A DNA stretch of 64,000 nt from Leucocoprinus leucothites (taxonomy: Eukaryota; Basidiomycota; Agaricomycetes; Agaricales; Agaricaceae): positions 2,914,001 to 2,978,000 of the forward strand of contig JAACJO010000003.1 of NCBI GenBank assembly GCA_013368445.1, in the 5' to 3' direction. Positions 34,791 to 46,706 of this stretch are shown here, piece after piece; within the stretch, counting starts at the first letter, position 1, and each line of letters opens with the position of its first letter. A program made the translations under genes and the position numbers. Under the pieces are notes generated by a model. That model searched no databases and was not told the DNA's origin. It saw only the letters and a list, made by a program, of their open reading frames with translations.

Positions 34791-36721
34791 GAGTATTGGC
34801 CCAGCGGTGGCAAGAGTTGAACTTGCCTGCGCCACAGAAGAACCTGACTTGAGAAATACTGTCAGACGCGTGCCAAAACCAGGGAAGTGCATAAGAGAAA
34901 TACTGAGGATGATATTCCAACGTTATTCAATTGTGGGCGCGAGCTTCCAATTCCATTTCTCGTGTTACTTTGGGGAGACTGCAATTGCAGGCGACGTGTC
35001 AGTACTGAAACCCGAAAATATTAACTGGAGGGCCTACGGGTGAACGGTTCATTGATATGGCAGCCAGAGATATAAATTAGTAGAGCATCCACTAAACTAT
35101 GATATGTTCTATTGATAAGGATAGCAGTATCTAGGCTCTAGAATTTGCGTTGTCGAAGTATGAACACAAAGCATGCAGAAGGTAGGGGTAGGATTTGGAG
35201 GCATATTTGTTTAGGGCAGGTCGGCACGTGATTGTATCCTTCTAATACCAAAGAATGATTATCATCGGGGACGTTGTTGACGAGGATTAGGCTCATTAGA
35301 GATCAAAGGCGCGGTGATGAGGGCGATTTTCTATATTTCTCAGTACCCTATAAAGTCACATATCTACCCATTCAATGCCAAACAGTGTAGCAAGACCAAA
35401 CCCAGTAGTAGTATGGACCTTGAATGGCGCTGGTTACCTCACTGATAACTCCAATGGCTCCCAAGGTCAATGTACCCCTGCTCTTATTTAGGTTCAGCAA
35501 TAGGTTGAGCGATCCGTGTTTCCATTGGCCCACTCGCCCTGAAAGAATCTCAGCTCGTAATTATGTAGACTAATGCCTATCGCTGATACAGGACTATTAA
35601 ATACATACGAGGGCAGGGCCCCGTGAAGCATTATGGTCTGAGAAGAACCCGGGAGACGTAGTTCGTTACTAAGATTAACAGTGTCTTGCTTCCCCCCGTG
35701 TTTTTACCTCCTCGTATCGTAGGGCGGGCACACTGCCCGAGATGACTGGTTGGGCGACCTTGCGTAAATTCTACTTTTAAGCCCGATTAGAGACCACCGG
35801 CATCCCGTTTGATCAAATGTGGTATTTCATTCAACATGACTTGCGAGAGACAAGGCTCTCAAGCGCACCATTTAGCGGAACAAGGTATCCCAGTCAATGA
35901 TGTTCCATCATTACCGTACTGATTATCGACCATGACAGTATCTAAATGGTTAGCTAGTTAAGCTCTTGCACGTTCAAGGATGCAAAGAACACGAGGCTTT
36001 CTACAGGAAAACCCTTACGTTCCGACTGAGTCTATTCCAGGAGAAACATGCTAGTGTATGGCTGATGTTCTATGACTTAGTTTGTGTAGATACCTGTTGC
36101 GACGAGTCCTTTTTCTAGGCTATCACTGCGAGTTGTTCGTAGGTTTAGACTAATATTGATGGCTCCCCGCCTTGGTATGTATGTGATTTTGATGAATGAA
36201 TTCATTAGTGGGGCCCCGAGCCCAGATTGCACTGTGACGCAACACTGTGCATACCTAGTCCCTCGAGTATGAGGCCTGACATTTCAACTTCAGGTCTCCG
36301 GTAATATCAGCCTCGACTCAGGCTTGGCATAGCAGATGAGTTCAGCGTCCACACTCAGAAAAATTACATCTAATATCAGACAGTACTCATATATTCAAAC
36401 ACAGATAATGTCGACCCGCTCAGAAAGATTTGTGAGCATGGGTAGATGTTGACAGAGCCATCCCCGCCGAGCAATGTAGATATCAATTTCCGATGTCACG
36501 TGCTAGGCCTACCCTAAACAACAGGCGCTGAAGAAGGCAATTCAACGACTGTTCCCTTCTTCTCCCTACGCCACTATCTGGAATACACAGTATCATTGAA
36601 ATTTATGGAGAAGAAATCAAATATGAAAGTTAGGATATCACTAAAACCAAGCCAGAGAACAACTCGATATACCTAAACTATAAGACAATAGTGTAGTCAT
36701 TCATATCAAGTCCAAACGTAT
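34791..36721. other. Gene-poor stretch of 1.9 kb
   Basis: Only short frames with no conserved content on either strand, full of stops. No repeat array, RNA gene or domain recognised. Confidence 0.5.
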
Positions 36722-37411
36722 TCATATCAGCTTAGAATCCGGGTTAATGCTCCTATTGGGCCAAAGGATATAAAGTGGCTCACTATTCAGACCACAGATG
36801 TCGTTGGGTGGATCCTTGAATTCACCCCTTGCAACGGCTTCAGCGTGGTGGACTTCCCACAACCACGCCATAGTCTCCTCGAGGTCATCACTCGTGCACT
36901 TAGGAGGACGCTGGTCAGAAATGTCGCTCTGGTGTTTGACCATAGAAGTTGAAGTATTGGGTAAGCTGATACTTGGCATTGGTTGTCCGGTCCAATATGC
37001 AGGACCAACAGAAAACTGCAAAGCCTCGCTCTTCAACTCTTCAACGTAGTGCTTGAGATTCGGGCACTCGGCCATAGTGAAGGTAGAAGGCTTGGTGATG
37101 TAGAAGGGGCTGCACCTAGTTTTCGGGTACAGTCCGAATGTATGTATGGCGGTCCACGTCCCACGAAATACATCATAGACGTCCTGTCTTCTTCGGGGGT
37201 ACCCAGTCCTAACCTTGAATGCCTCTACACCCCAAAAGGACATGGAATACAAGCCATCATATTCGGTGGCGTGGATGAGAGTAGGAGGCTCATTTATCTA
37301 TGAGTTTGTAAGTTTTGTTGACTCTGGCGATGACTTGGGGCTTACTTCCGTATAGCAAATTATCTGAACAGAATACGGATATCGCTGTCGGTCTTCGAAG
37401 GTGATGAGCAT
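36722..37411 (-). CDS. Unknown-family paralogue 1
   Basis: Two-exon gene of about 210 residues. Exon 1 (start 37411) encodes MLITFEDRQRYPYSVQIICY followed by TE, then a GT-AG intron in phase 0. Exon 2 reads PPTLIHATEYDG, YSMSFWGVEAFKVRTGYPRR, DVYDVFRGTWTAIHTFGLYP and SPFYITKPSTFTMAECPNLK, then a loose tail. It is the clearest relative of paralogue 4 (same FWGV, Y-D, IHTF, Y-P-K, PF-IT-KP, CP positions). It belongs to a set of six genes in this element that share the hydrophobic strand, the intron position and the C-P motif. I do not recognise the family; no signal peptide or membrane segment. Confidence 0.6.
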
Positions 37412-37529
37412 GGTCCAGTGGTACGGAGTGGCAGCAATAGCGTGTCTTTGGGGAGCGAACAGGCTATGTTTACGAAGGTTTAAAGCGTTAGCTCACTTCT
37501 ATGCGTATTACGGTAGGTTCATGCCGCGT

Positions 37530-37765
37530 CCCAATCCCGAGTCGTACTCATCAACTGGTGTATTTGGAGCACCTTCGGCATTCAAATTATTACTCTCGGA
37601 GTCCTTCGACCGCCTTCGACATCCATTGAAACCTTCCCATTTGCCCGATCCGGTTTACATGGGATTCGATCTCACAACTATTTCCACATTGAACTTAGCA
37701 GCAACGTGCTGCAGGCTCGTCTTTAGCCGCTTGAGAGATCGCGATTTTCTTTGCCGGAAATAATC
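37530..37765 (-). pseudogene. Possible decayed tail of another paralogue
   Basis: The minus strand reads SLKRLKTSLQHVAAKFNVEI near 37740 and then NAEGAPNTPVDEYDSGLGRG near 37570. The latter resembles the SSPVPSSVDGESGYDSES linker of paralogue 5. The two pieces are separated by a stop and no 5' exon was found. Either a fragment of a seventh family member or chance. Confidence 0.25.
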
Positions 37766-37867
37766 ATGTACCAAGCAAGCAAATACAGCTTCAAAATTGT
37801 AAGCCAGCTCCCTACGATCAGGGAAGCCGATCTGAATCCATCGTCTCAGCCTGTTTACTGATTCTTT

Positions 37868-38770
37868 TGCCTGGGTTCGATAACCGTACCTGAACCCACA
37901 AACCTTTTGCGCTTCGAATTCACCAAACCCGACGTGGTAGATCTTTCTAGTCCCTGTTTAGAAGAATGATCTGGCACTGATCATACATTGCCACCCGAGA
38001 ACGCCTCTATGAATATATGTCAGGCCATCCCGTTCCATTCCCCCCCTGTTTAACTGAAAATTTTATTTCCTTAGATGCCTAGTCTTTTTTGCAGGGTGGA
38101 CGGCCTCTGCGGAGCCATTTGCTAAAGAAAATTGTCCCTCCGCCGCCACCCCTACACCCTTCGGCAACCTGCAGATAACCATACTTGAATCCGCAAATTT
38201 TCCGTGCTTCAACCTACCAAATCTGACACGGTAGATCTCTCTAGTCCTCCGTTTAGAAGAAATATCTGGCATTGATCATACATTGCCACCGAGAACGCCT
38301 CTATGAATATATGTCAGGCCATCCCGTTCCATTCCCCCCCTGTTTAACTGAAAATTTTATTTCCTTAGATGCCTAGTCTTTTTGCAGGGTGGACGGCCTC
38401 TGCTGAGCCATTTGCTAAAGAAAAATTGTTCCCTCCGCCGCCACCCCTACACCCTTCGGCAACCTGCAGATAACCATACTTAAATCTGCAAATTTTCCCT
38501 GCTTCAATCCACCAAATCTGACACGGTAGATCTCTCTAGTCCTCCGTTTAGAAGAATTATCTGGCATTGATCATACATTGTCACCCGAGAATGCCTCTAT
38601 GAATGTAAGTCAGGCCATCCCGTTCCATTCACGCCCTGTTTAACTGAAAATTTTTATTCTCCTTAGATGCCTAGTCTTTTTTGCAGGGCGGACAATCTTT
38701 ACTAAATCAGTTTGCTAAAGAAAATTGTCTCTTCTGCCACCAGCCCAAACCTTTTGGAGACCTGCGAATG
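37868..38770. repeat. Tandem array, about 295-base unit, three copies
   Basis: The landmark ATCTGGCA(C/T)TGATCATACA occurs at about 37969, 38264 and 38559, giving a period near 295. Each unit continues through CCTCTATGAAT, the block GATGCCTAGTCTTTTTTGCA, CACCCTACACCC-type sequence and CGGTAGATCTCTCTAGTCC. Units 1 and 2 are very alike and unit 3 is more diverged. The array is non-coding as far as I can see and has the look of a minisatellite inside the element. Confidence 0.85.
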
Positions 38771-40564
38771 TTTCCCTGTTTAATTACGTTCGGAGTCGTG
38801 ATCGAGGACCGTCGCCGTCAATAAGTATGCAGTATACTCGGCGGATCCCTAGTGCTCCTTAACGTTGGGGCGGTCTCGCCCTTTCTGTATGGACGTTCAA
38901 AGCTTCTACTTTGGAGCTTTCCAAGGGATGACAGCCTTCATTACGCTGATCAGTGATACCCGTGTTGTAACTCAATCCATCTTGTGAGTACTCATCGCTG
39001 TCACGCACCTTCCATTTCGTTGACCTGTTTAAGGTTGTGATACAGGCACTCCAAGCAGCGGCGGAACAAGTTCCTATCGTGACCAGTCTTGTTCACGCCC
39101 CGAAGTAGCGAAGCAATTCTGAAGTTCATGCAAACGTTATTTGCCTTTCTCGATCTAATGGACTTAGTACTTTCAGCTGCCCTCCAATAATTTTGTAGCA
39201 GACGATACATCTAATATATGCCTGGTTCGGGTTCGGCGGAAATTCCACAAGCTCCCACTCGTTTTGGTGAACCGTTCTGTCATAGATCCGGAGACAGCAG
39301 ACACCTTAACAACCATTCGTAGCTGAATCCTATCTTCTTTCGAGGCGCCAGTGGCTCCACGAGATACCGCTTTCCTAAAATAGTTTAGCGCTCAAGTGGG
39401 GTCGTCACCATATCTAGTGGAACTGCAATCCCGATTGGCCAATTGGCCCCAGTCCATACTATTATAAGGCTCATTCAATAATTAATTCGGTTTGTCTTTC
39501 TGTGGATGAATGATCATTTACTAATAACCCATGTCCAGTTTTCTGTATCGACAAATCCGAAGTGATTTCTGAATTGGCTTTCCAAGCAACGCCGAAATGG
39601 CGTCATGTGATGGTACACAATTGTTCCCCAACGGGAGACCATTGTTGCTCCTCCTGCAAGTAGGCCGCGAAATGATGTCATTGATGGTATGTCGAAACGA
39701 TCCTATCCTCTACCACCGATTGACGGTCCCCTGATTGGCTCGTCACACCAGTTTCTACTGCTTAAATGTGACAAGGCGTGACGAATGGTCATTTCTATCT
39801 CACTCGATTCACGGGTTTTTGGACCCGAAATTTTGGAAGTATGCTCTGGAGCTGTCGTGGATGAAGTAACCTGAGTTTTGTGTGAAATGAAGAAGAGGGA
39901 GGGGAAAAGCGTCAATCGGGGGTGACCGTCAATCGGTAGAGGATAGAATTGGTAGGGATGATCATTTACGGGTTAAGTTGTATTTGCCGTCGACAACAAA
40001 TATTCATGATATACAACCTCTGAATGAGACGGCTTTTGAGTGCGTTGAAGATGCGGCAGCTAGAGAGCATCAGAAAGTGAATACGGGCAAGGCGGTGTCG
40101 GTCTGTCATCGGCTAGTAACCCAGTAGATAGGAACGTGATTATAAAGATTTAATATATTTCGACTCAGTGCGAACGCGACGGTGCAGAACGTTGTCAAAG
40201 AATGGAACAGAGCTGGGTGAATTTTACTGGCCCCAGAAATTGTAGATACCTCACTGAATGTTTATCTAAAGCCCTACGAGTACCTGCAAAAGCCAAGGAT
40301 AATAGAGACGAGTAGAAACAAGTGGGTGATACGACGATTTTCCAAGGTTTTTTGGGGAAAGAGATAATTGAAGGAATCTTACTGGTGGAATATGAAGTGG
40401 AAGAGAGCGTTCATGCGGTCGCCGGGACCCGCACTAATCCCTATAGTATCATAGTTAGTTCTCCACTTTTTCAAGCAAGGGTGTTGATACTCACTTAACG
40501 TCAAATATCTTCACTTCCAGGAGCAATGATCAAGTCTCTAGCATCTCGGGGTTCTGGTTCTTCG
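38771..40564. other. Non-coding stretch with MITE-like insertion
   Basis: No gene recognised over 1.8 kb. It contains the inverted-repeat insertion described at 39701-39948. Elsewhere the frames are short and featureless. Confidence 0.45.
39701..39948. mobile_element. MITE-like element with short inverted repeats
   Basis: The left arm at 39701-39730 reads TCCTATCCTCTACC then GATTGACGGTC; the right arm at 39911-39948 is its reverse complement with a few gaps. The interior of about 180 bases is AT-rich and carries no gene. Size and structure fit a non-autonomous miniature transposon, but I could not see a clear target-site duplication. Confidence 0.45.
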
Positions 40565-41529
40565 TCATAGGCCTAAACTTGAAATACGGTGAGTAATGCA
40601 TTGGGTAAGGTTCATCTCTGATATGACCTGTGTATCTTCGAAACTGTGAGCGGTGGCTTCCTCATAAATGCTAGATTCGGTGCTAGGTGATGCGCTACTA
40701 AAGTTGAACTGTTTGTTTGTGGGGATGAGCTTTTGCTTCAGCCTAAAGAACAATGTTTTTAACTTACTCGGATCTCATCCTCTTCACCTTTGTCTTCAGA
40801 CACAACAGTAGCTCTGTTGCGAGTCTTCTTGGCAACCTAGACAAAGTCCAGCAAGCACGCTCTGCGGACAGAGAAGCTATATTCCTTACCGGAGGTTTAT
40901 CAATGTCATCCTCACCCTGTACCTTCGGACAATTGACATTCACTGTGACGTTCATGGTCTTGATTGAAATCGAAATTGACCGCCTTCGTTTGAGCTCCCT
41001 TAATCCCGTTAATATAGTCTGGGTTGGAGAAGAGGGTGGAGGAGAGGGCGAGGCCGGACACCTCACAGACTTGAGAGTCTCTTCCGATGGGGACGGTGAA
41101 GAGCCGCTACCGGAAGAGGAAGTTAAATGTTTACGGAATTGTTGCAGCTGCTCCTTAAACCAATCTAATCCCAGACACTTGGTGTCGTCAAGGTCTCGAG
41201 ACTTGACAAGGATATACGGAAACGATTTTCCATTGAAGTCGGAGGGGAAATAGGCCTCGGTTGGTATTTCTGTGAATTTTCTGGCTGTAGTATCGAAAAT
41301 CAAGTATGGCGTGTTCGGGAAATTTGTGGCGGCAGCGAAAGCTTGGTCACGATAGAACGTGAACATTCCATCTCGAACTCGTATGTGGTGGACGGCCGGT
41401 ATGTCATTCGCCTAGAGGTAGGTGAGTATTGCACTTCGAGACGTAAGGAAGACGACTCACGGACGTGAACAGGAAGATCCGGATGTACCAAGTCTTGCTG
41501 GTGCGGTTGGAATCTGCTTGGAAAGACAT
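40565..41529 (-). CDS. Unknown-family paralogue 2, acidic SIM-like segment
   Basis: About 260 residues, start 41529. Exon 1 encodes MSFQADSNRTSKTWYIRIFL followed by FTS, then the conserved phase-0 intron. Exon 2 reads GMFTFYRDQAFAAATNFPNT, PYLIFDTTARKFTEIPTEAY, SFPYILVKSRDLDDTKCLGL and WFKEQLQQFRKHL, then a Ser/Pro linker. A further exon (AKKTRNRATVVSEDKGEEDE) carries a hydrophobic-then-acidic tail like a SUMO-interacting motif. The last exon reads QKLIPTNKQFNF and stops at 40565. Alignment to paralogues 3 and 5 is clear around Y-x-I-x-D and S/C-L. Function unknown. Confidence 0.6.
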
Positions 41530-42051
41530 CTTCGATTTCGTTATGAAGGTTGAAAAACGGGTGGAAGGATTAAAGGCGTGGGGTACCTACCGTCGGGCTT
41601 AAAAAGTTTCAAGGAAGAATTATGCGACGAGGGTGTCTCGTAGATTTCGTCAAATAGGTATCTCCTAGTGCCGGCCCTTTGGTGTTCCCCCTTACCCTTA
41701 CTCAGAACATTTCCTCACTTCCAAATACAGGCAATCAATCAATTGTAGAGATAAATGGTGCTAACAATTTCACCCACTCCTCGTCTCTTTGATGACAAGA
41801 TCATCGATAATTATGAGAAGGCCGCTTACTTGCTGTGCATATGATCAAATAACGCTTGTGCTCCAACACGTCCCAAAGATAGTTAGCGTCTTGTTACCTC
41901 ATTTAATCGAGATCAAAAGATATACACAACACTATATTCCGGTGTTTATGGCAACCCGGAGGTTTGGACCCAACAAGGGCCCCGGAATGGAGGAAAATAC
42001 ATAGTTTGACCTTGCTGCGTTGTTTTACCAGCAAATCACCTTGTAGCTGTC
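41530..42051. promoter_or_regulatory. Divergent intergenic region between paralogues 2 and 3
   Basis: About 520 bases between two family members transcribed away from each other, so it should hold both promoters. No TATA box or operator that I can name with confidence. Confidence 0.35.
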
Positions 42052-42761
42052 ATGGCCTTTAGTTGTCCTTTGTTCTCGTGCTTTCCCTGCTCACGAGAGA
42101 CGGCTCCCGCAATGGCCTCGGCCACGATCATCATCTACGAAACTGTGAGTAAACTCTTATCCTAGTTCCGGTGTCAAGAGTCCTCATCAACTCATAGGCA
42201 AGGGCTCCGTCTCGCTCCTTCGAGGTTCCCGTCCCGAACGGCCGTCTTTCATTTTCCCAGAACGTGACATTCTGTGCACAAACTGGGTACCCTCATATTG
42301 CGCTAAGCATGTATGACATCCGACTCCACCGGTTCATAGAAATCGGGACCTTTGTGTCGGTTGAGGTCGACACAAAAGTTGATAATTTCTTGTTCATCGT
42401 CCGGCGGGCTCACCTTTCCGACAGCGAGTGCCTTGAGCTTTCCAATGAGCTGAAGAAGCTATGTGGGGATGAAAATATTCCGTCCGGGTCCTCGGTTGCT
42501 ATTGAGCCCGGGTCGTCCTCACTCTCGACTACACTGGGGTCAGATCAGCCCAGGATACGTGCCAACTACCGCATTGGAGACAATCGCACGCTGAAACCAG
42601 ACGAGTCAGAAAGAGCGGTGAAAGGTTGGGCAGTTACTGTTAGTATGTAAAATAGTGCCATGCTGATATATCAGAGTGTAGTGTTCAGCGCTGCGCAAGC
42701 CCCGGTCGGGCCAAGGAGGACCGTGTATATCGAGGTGGTCGACTCAGATGACGAGGACTGA
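42052..42761 (+). CDS. Unknown-family paralogue 3, C-terminal SIM-like motif
   Basis: Three exons. ATG at 42052 or, in frame, at 42112 (MASATIIIYET), then the conserved phase-0 GT-AG intron. Exon 2 contains APSRSFEVPVPNGRLSFSQN, FCAQTGYPHIALSMYDIRLH, RFIEIGTFVSVEVDTKVDNF and LFIVRRAHLSDSECLELSNE, then a Ser-rich linker. The last exon ends RRTVYIEVVDSDDED with the stop at 42759. This terminal I-E-V-V-D-S-D-D-E-D is a textbook-looking SUMO-interacting motif (hydrophobic core next to acidic residues), though binding is only inferred. The shorter start gives an N-terminus closest in length to other members. Confidence 0.6.
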
Positions 42762-44030
42762 GGTCCACAAGTTATGCAAGATGCATTTACGTTTCCACTA
42801 CATAATACTAGAATACTCTTCCTCGTAGTGTGCTTGCTTCCTACTACTATATTCTATTATTTCTCATTCACTTGCGGCGAAAGCAGTCACTATTTAGTCC
42901 GAGATGTCCGTTTTTTTCATGACCTGTCAATCGAGTAGTGGTCTGGGATTTAGATATCAAGTTTCTGGAACGCTTTCAAGTCTGAAAATCGATTATCCAA
43001 TATATCTTACCTGCCCCTCTGGAGGAACGTCTGGCAACTAGTATAGTGTCCAACGAACACCTTTGTTATTTCCACAGCAGTAGGTCGTTAGGGCCTGTTC
43101 AGCAGCCTCAAAGGATAGTTTTCGGACAGGCCTCAAGGGACCGCTCGGAGCTCTGGTTTCGAAACGGAACGGTCTTGAGTTCGATCGTATTTCACATTCT
43201 GAGGTGGGTGGCAATCTTCAATTAAGTTTTCCTCTACAAAAATCGTCACGAAACGATCCGGAAGCTGCACAGAAGGCGGTCATCATCCTTAGTGTTGCCT
43301 ACATCTCACCTGGCGGTGGTCTGACTGTATAGTACCCTCATTCAGTATTGACGGATTGCCGCAGTTTGACTGCCCTTTGTAACACAATTCTTCTTGCGTT
43401 GTTAATAGCTTCCCACTTTTACTTTCATGTATGATCATGTCCGATGGCAATATACTCTGGTTGGCATCCGCTATGAGTTTTGTGAGGTAGCATCCGACTG
43501 TGAATGAGTGTTTAGCCAAACACCCAAAGTTCACATCGAGAAGAGGCAATAGCTACAACCAATCTGACTTCGTTCGTTGAAGGTAGAATGGCATATTACT
43601 ATCTTTATAAACAATAAACACGTTAAAACCTGTACTCTTCCAAAGGAGTTTTGAATATCCTCGACCATATACAGTCTATATATGTATAAAATGGAATATA
43701 TCCGTCATACATCCTCATCCCGAAGTCACAAGAACTTTAACGACTGGAGGAGTCCCAAGTAGCACAAGGTCTCTCTTTGAGCAATAGCCATCTAGCTGAC
43801 TGTCTGATATATATATAACCGAATATTCTGTAATTATTGACTCGTAACATTAGCGTTGAGAGCGATTCCTCGTGTATCAACCTGTGGAGAGCTGACTTCA
43901 CGTCTGGGTGACGTCATAGATTAGCAGGTTGCATTATGTAACGTTATTCGACTTAGATTCGATCCTTCTTGGCGGTTGATCACGTGAGACGCCTGCCCTT
44001 AAGTCTTGAGGCTCAAAGTCATTCTTCTCG
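42762..44030. other. Non-coding stretch
   Basis: Mostly featureless. One minus-strand frame at 43289-43549 (PLLDVNFGCLAKHSFTVGCY at its start) is 86 codons with a real ATG, but it matches nothing I know and has no paralogue here, so I do not call it a gene. Confidence 0.35.
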
Positions 44031-44291
44031 TTATTGAGTACTCTTCCTCATGCCACTTGGTATGGCGACGAGAAACGGCTGAATTCGCAGTACATGAATA
44101 GAACGCGAAGGCGAAGCATATTGATCATTTGGCACACTAGTATAACTGAACAACAACAATAAACGATATACACCTGCACCCAACAACGCAAAAGCGAGGA
44201 AAAAGCCAAAGGAAGGACGAGTACATGTTATGAACGAGTGACGACGCACACGCAACATTGCGAAGACACGACGCATAAGACCCTGAGGCAT
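44031..44291 (-). CDS. Small hypothetical protein with one membrane segment
   Basis: An 86-codon ATG-led frame. A basic start (MRRVFAMLRVRRHS) is followed by a hydrophobic stretch, FGFFLAFALLGAGVYRLLLL, then a polar tail. A GT dinucleotide directly after GAG could be an intron donor, so the real product may differ. No family recognised. It could be chance. Confidence 0.2.
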   Translation of the reverse strand: MPQGLMRRVFAMLRVRRHSFITCTRPSFGFFLAFALLGAGVYRLLLLFSYTSVPNDQYASPSRSIHVLRIQPFLVAIPSGMRKSTQ

Positions 44292-44722
44292 GACCTGGAG
44301 GAGCGGAAACCGACACGCTCTTCTTTGAGAAGCTACATAAGGGTGATCTCTCCAGTATGGAGAGACGTGTATGCAGGCGCGACAGTGTCCGCCTGTCGTT
44401 GGCTGACGACCCCGGTAAAGAAGCTAATGGTTATGGATCTAATGAGAGAAAATTCGGACAACGCGACGATGATATATTGGTGGTGGGCTGAGTGGGGAGG
44501 GGAGAGTACATATAGGTCGTTGAAACCTACACTATTGTATGCGGGTTGGACCATGAGCGGAGAACGAATATCAATAGAACAGCTAGAGAAAGAAGAATTT
44601 TTGAAAAGAGAAAGTAAGTGCTTATAGATGCTTCCGTGTCTCTCTTCGCTACCAATTATCTAGGATAACTCGAGGTGAGTTGTCTTCTCCGGTGCCTAGG
44701 TGATATGGTACCCTTACCTTTC

Positions 44723-45318
44723 TTAAATAGACTCACGACGGGAGTACCGAGTCTTGTTCTCCCTGTCTTGCTTCATCGCAGCCACAATCGCATACGTTTC
44801 CTCCACCGAATTAAGCCGCTTTCGCTTCAAAACATGGCCCGGCATTGGCTGTTCTTGGATGAGCCGTAGGCTACTGTTTGAAGGCTGTTGACTGCCTCCA
44901 GCCACGGAACAGGTTGGTAACTCCAATGCCCTATCTTTCAGTTTCTTGATGTTGACAGATATGCCAGGGCAATGTTCCTCTTCGAGCATATAGGGCTTCG
45001 TGATGAAAAATGGATTCATCTTCGATTTCGGGTAGCGAGCAAAGGTGTGTAACCGAACAAAACCCATCTCATGGATATCGTATATCTCCTGACGCATATG
45101 AGGCCAGCCGGTGATTTTTTTGAAGTCGTCAACACCCCAGAAACAGAACGACTGGGTATCATCACATGGCTTGATGTGGAAGAGAATGGGGGGGTGTTCT
45201 GCCTATGATAAGATTAGTGTTTTTATCGTTGTTATTCAAAGCTGCTGACCTTGTAGTACACAATAACTTGAACACAGTCTGGGTGAGCGTCGAGGAGTCT
45301 GAGGGCTACGGACGTCAT
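44723..45318 (-). CDS. Unknown-family paralogue 4
   Basis: About 180 residues, start 45318. Exon 1 encodes MTSVALRLLDAHPDCVQVIV followed by YYK, then the conserved phase-0 intron (GTCAGC...ATAG). Exon 2 reads HPPILFHIKPCDDTQSFCFW, GVDDFKKITGWPHMRQEIYD, IHEMGFVRLHTFARYPKSKM and NPFFITKPYMLEEEHCPGIS, then a tail with KRKR, a possible nuclear localisation signal. Close to paralogue 1 across the whole core. No SIM-like tail seen. Function unknown. Confidence 0.6.
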
Positions 45319-45454
45319 GGTGAACAATGCGCGAGAGACTGGGGTGCAGCCTGGGAAAAGACACGAAGGTATTCAAAGGCATTCAGCCTTTTACTGTCAC
45401 TTGATTTCTTCAAGGGCTTAGTTCGTTACTGACGGTTTTCCCGTTCTCGGCTCC

Positions 45455-46640
45455 CTAGTAGAAACCCGCTCCCCAATCGACTCCAAGTTGACTCTGTAAC
45501 TCTATCTCCGGATGGACATGATCGTCAAATCGGGCCGCCACAATCGGCGAGTGTGGGACATGAATTTTCAACAACTTATTGGACTCATTCCACCGCAAGT
45601 ACCGGCGATTTGGCTTATCGTCACAGTAAACTATTTGTTGCATTCGTTCTTGTTTACTACTCCCAGGGAAGACGGACTTCATACTTCATTATATTCCATT
45701 TTCGTGGGGCTTCAAAATCTAAATCTTATCTTGTACTTTCCGGTACCTGATTCAATGGTGCGTGCTAAATTCAAGCACGAGGCCTTACAATTGATGATTT
45801 GCACCCGTAATGGTAGTCGTTCCGTATCTCACAACGCTGGGCTTTCTGCTCGATTTACCGTAAGAATCAAGTTACTTGAGTTTTCATTGTTTGTTTATTC
45901 GCAACTCCAATGGCGGCTAGACTGGTTGGGTCCTCAGAAGATCTTACGGGAACGGTAGGGTCAGCGGCGCACCTCTTTTGGAATGTAACAATATCCATTC
46001 CTGAGCTCTGGTAGTTCTATATGAGCTCGGATTGCCGAGTAGGCCTGCCGGGTGTTGCCATTTTAGGCTATCAGGTACGTCTCTGCGTCTCAAATTTTCC
46101 TGCCACGACTAAACCATTCCGAGCTAGGGTGCGCAGCTCCATGGCAAGCCGTATTGCATTTTCTAGACTTATTTGTGCATGTTCTCATTGGTCAATCTAG
46201 CCTTGGGACGCCAATCCCATTTTAGTTACGTCGTATCTAGGGATGTATACGAATAAACTCGTCGTATGTTTGTTTCCCAGCACTTATGCTCCGACAGTGC
46301 ATTTGAACCTGTTCAATCGCTAGAAAGCCTGATTTTCCTTCATTAATACTAACGCACCCCACTGTGGAGCATGTGAATACATTAAGCCATATTGAGACAA
46401 AAGCCACCGCTGATGGTAGAGATTGGCGAAGCTGTATTCGGTTTTCATAGGATCGTTGAATTTTTTCCAACCACACAGCCGTAGATCATCTGGATCATGG
46501 AGCTTACTTCTAGCCTTGGCTAGTAGATGGTAGTAGGCAAAGAGAGCGTACACGTATATTTCGTATGCCGTTACAAAAAAGGCAGTAATACTGATGAGTT
46601 GGATTTCACTCACTCGAAGCCCGGCTGCAAACAACCTCCA
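45455..46640 (-). pseudogene. Decaying minus-strand gene, family unknown
   Basis: Protein-like pieces on the minus strand that do not join. LAKARSKLHDPDDLRLCGWK and TEYSFANLYHQRWLLSQYGL lie near 46510-46400, ENAIRLAMELRTLARNGLVV near 46140, and YCDDKPNRRYLRWNESNKLL with FDDHVHPEIELQSQLGVDW near 45620-45470. Stops separate them. No family recognised. Possibly one gene that has been broken, possibly more than one. Confidence 0.3.
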
Positions 46641-46706
46641 GAGTCATCCGTGGGCCTCAAGTGCGAGAGGACCGAGTTTTTCGGCTTGTAGCTGTCTGTT
46701 TAGTAT

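Noticed and set aside
37401..37763. A 120-codon plus-strand frame
   Set aside because: It overlaps exon 1 of paralogue 1 in antisense and its sequence has no protein-like features; the minus strand reads better.
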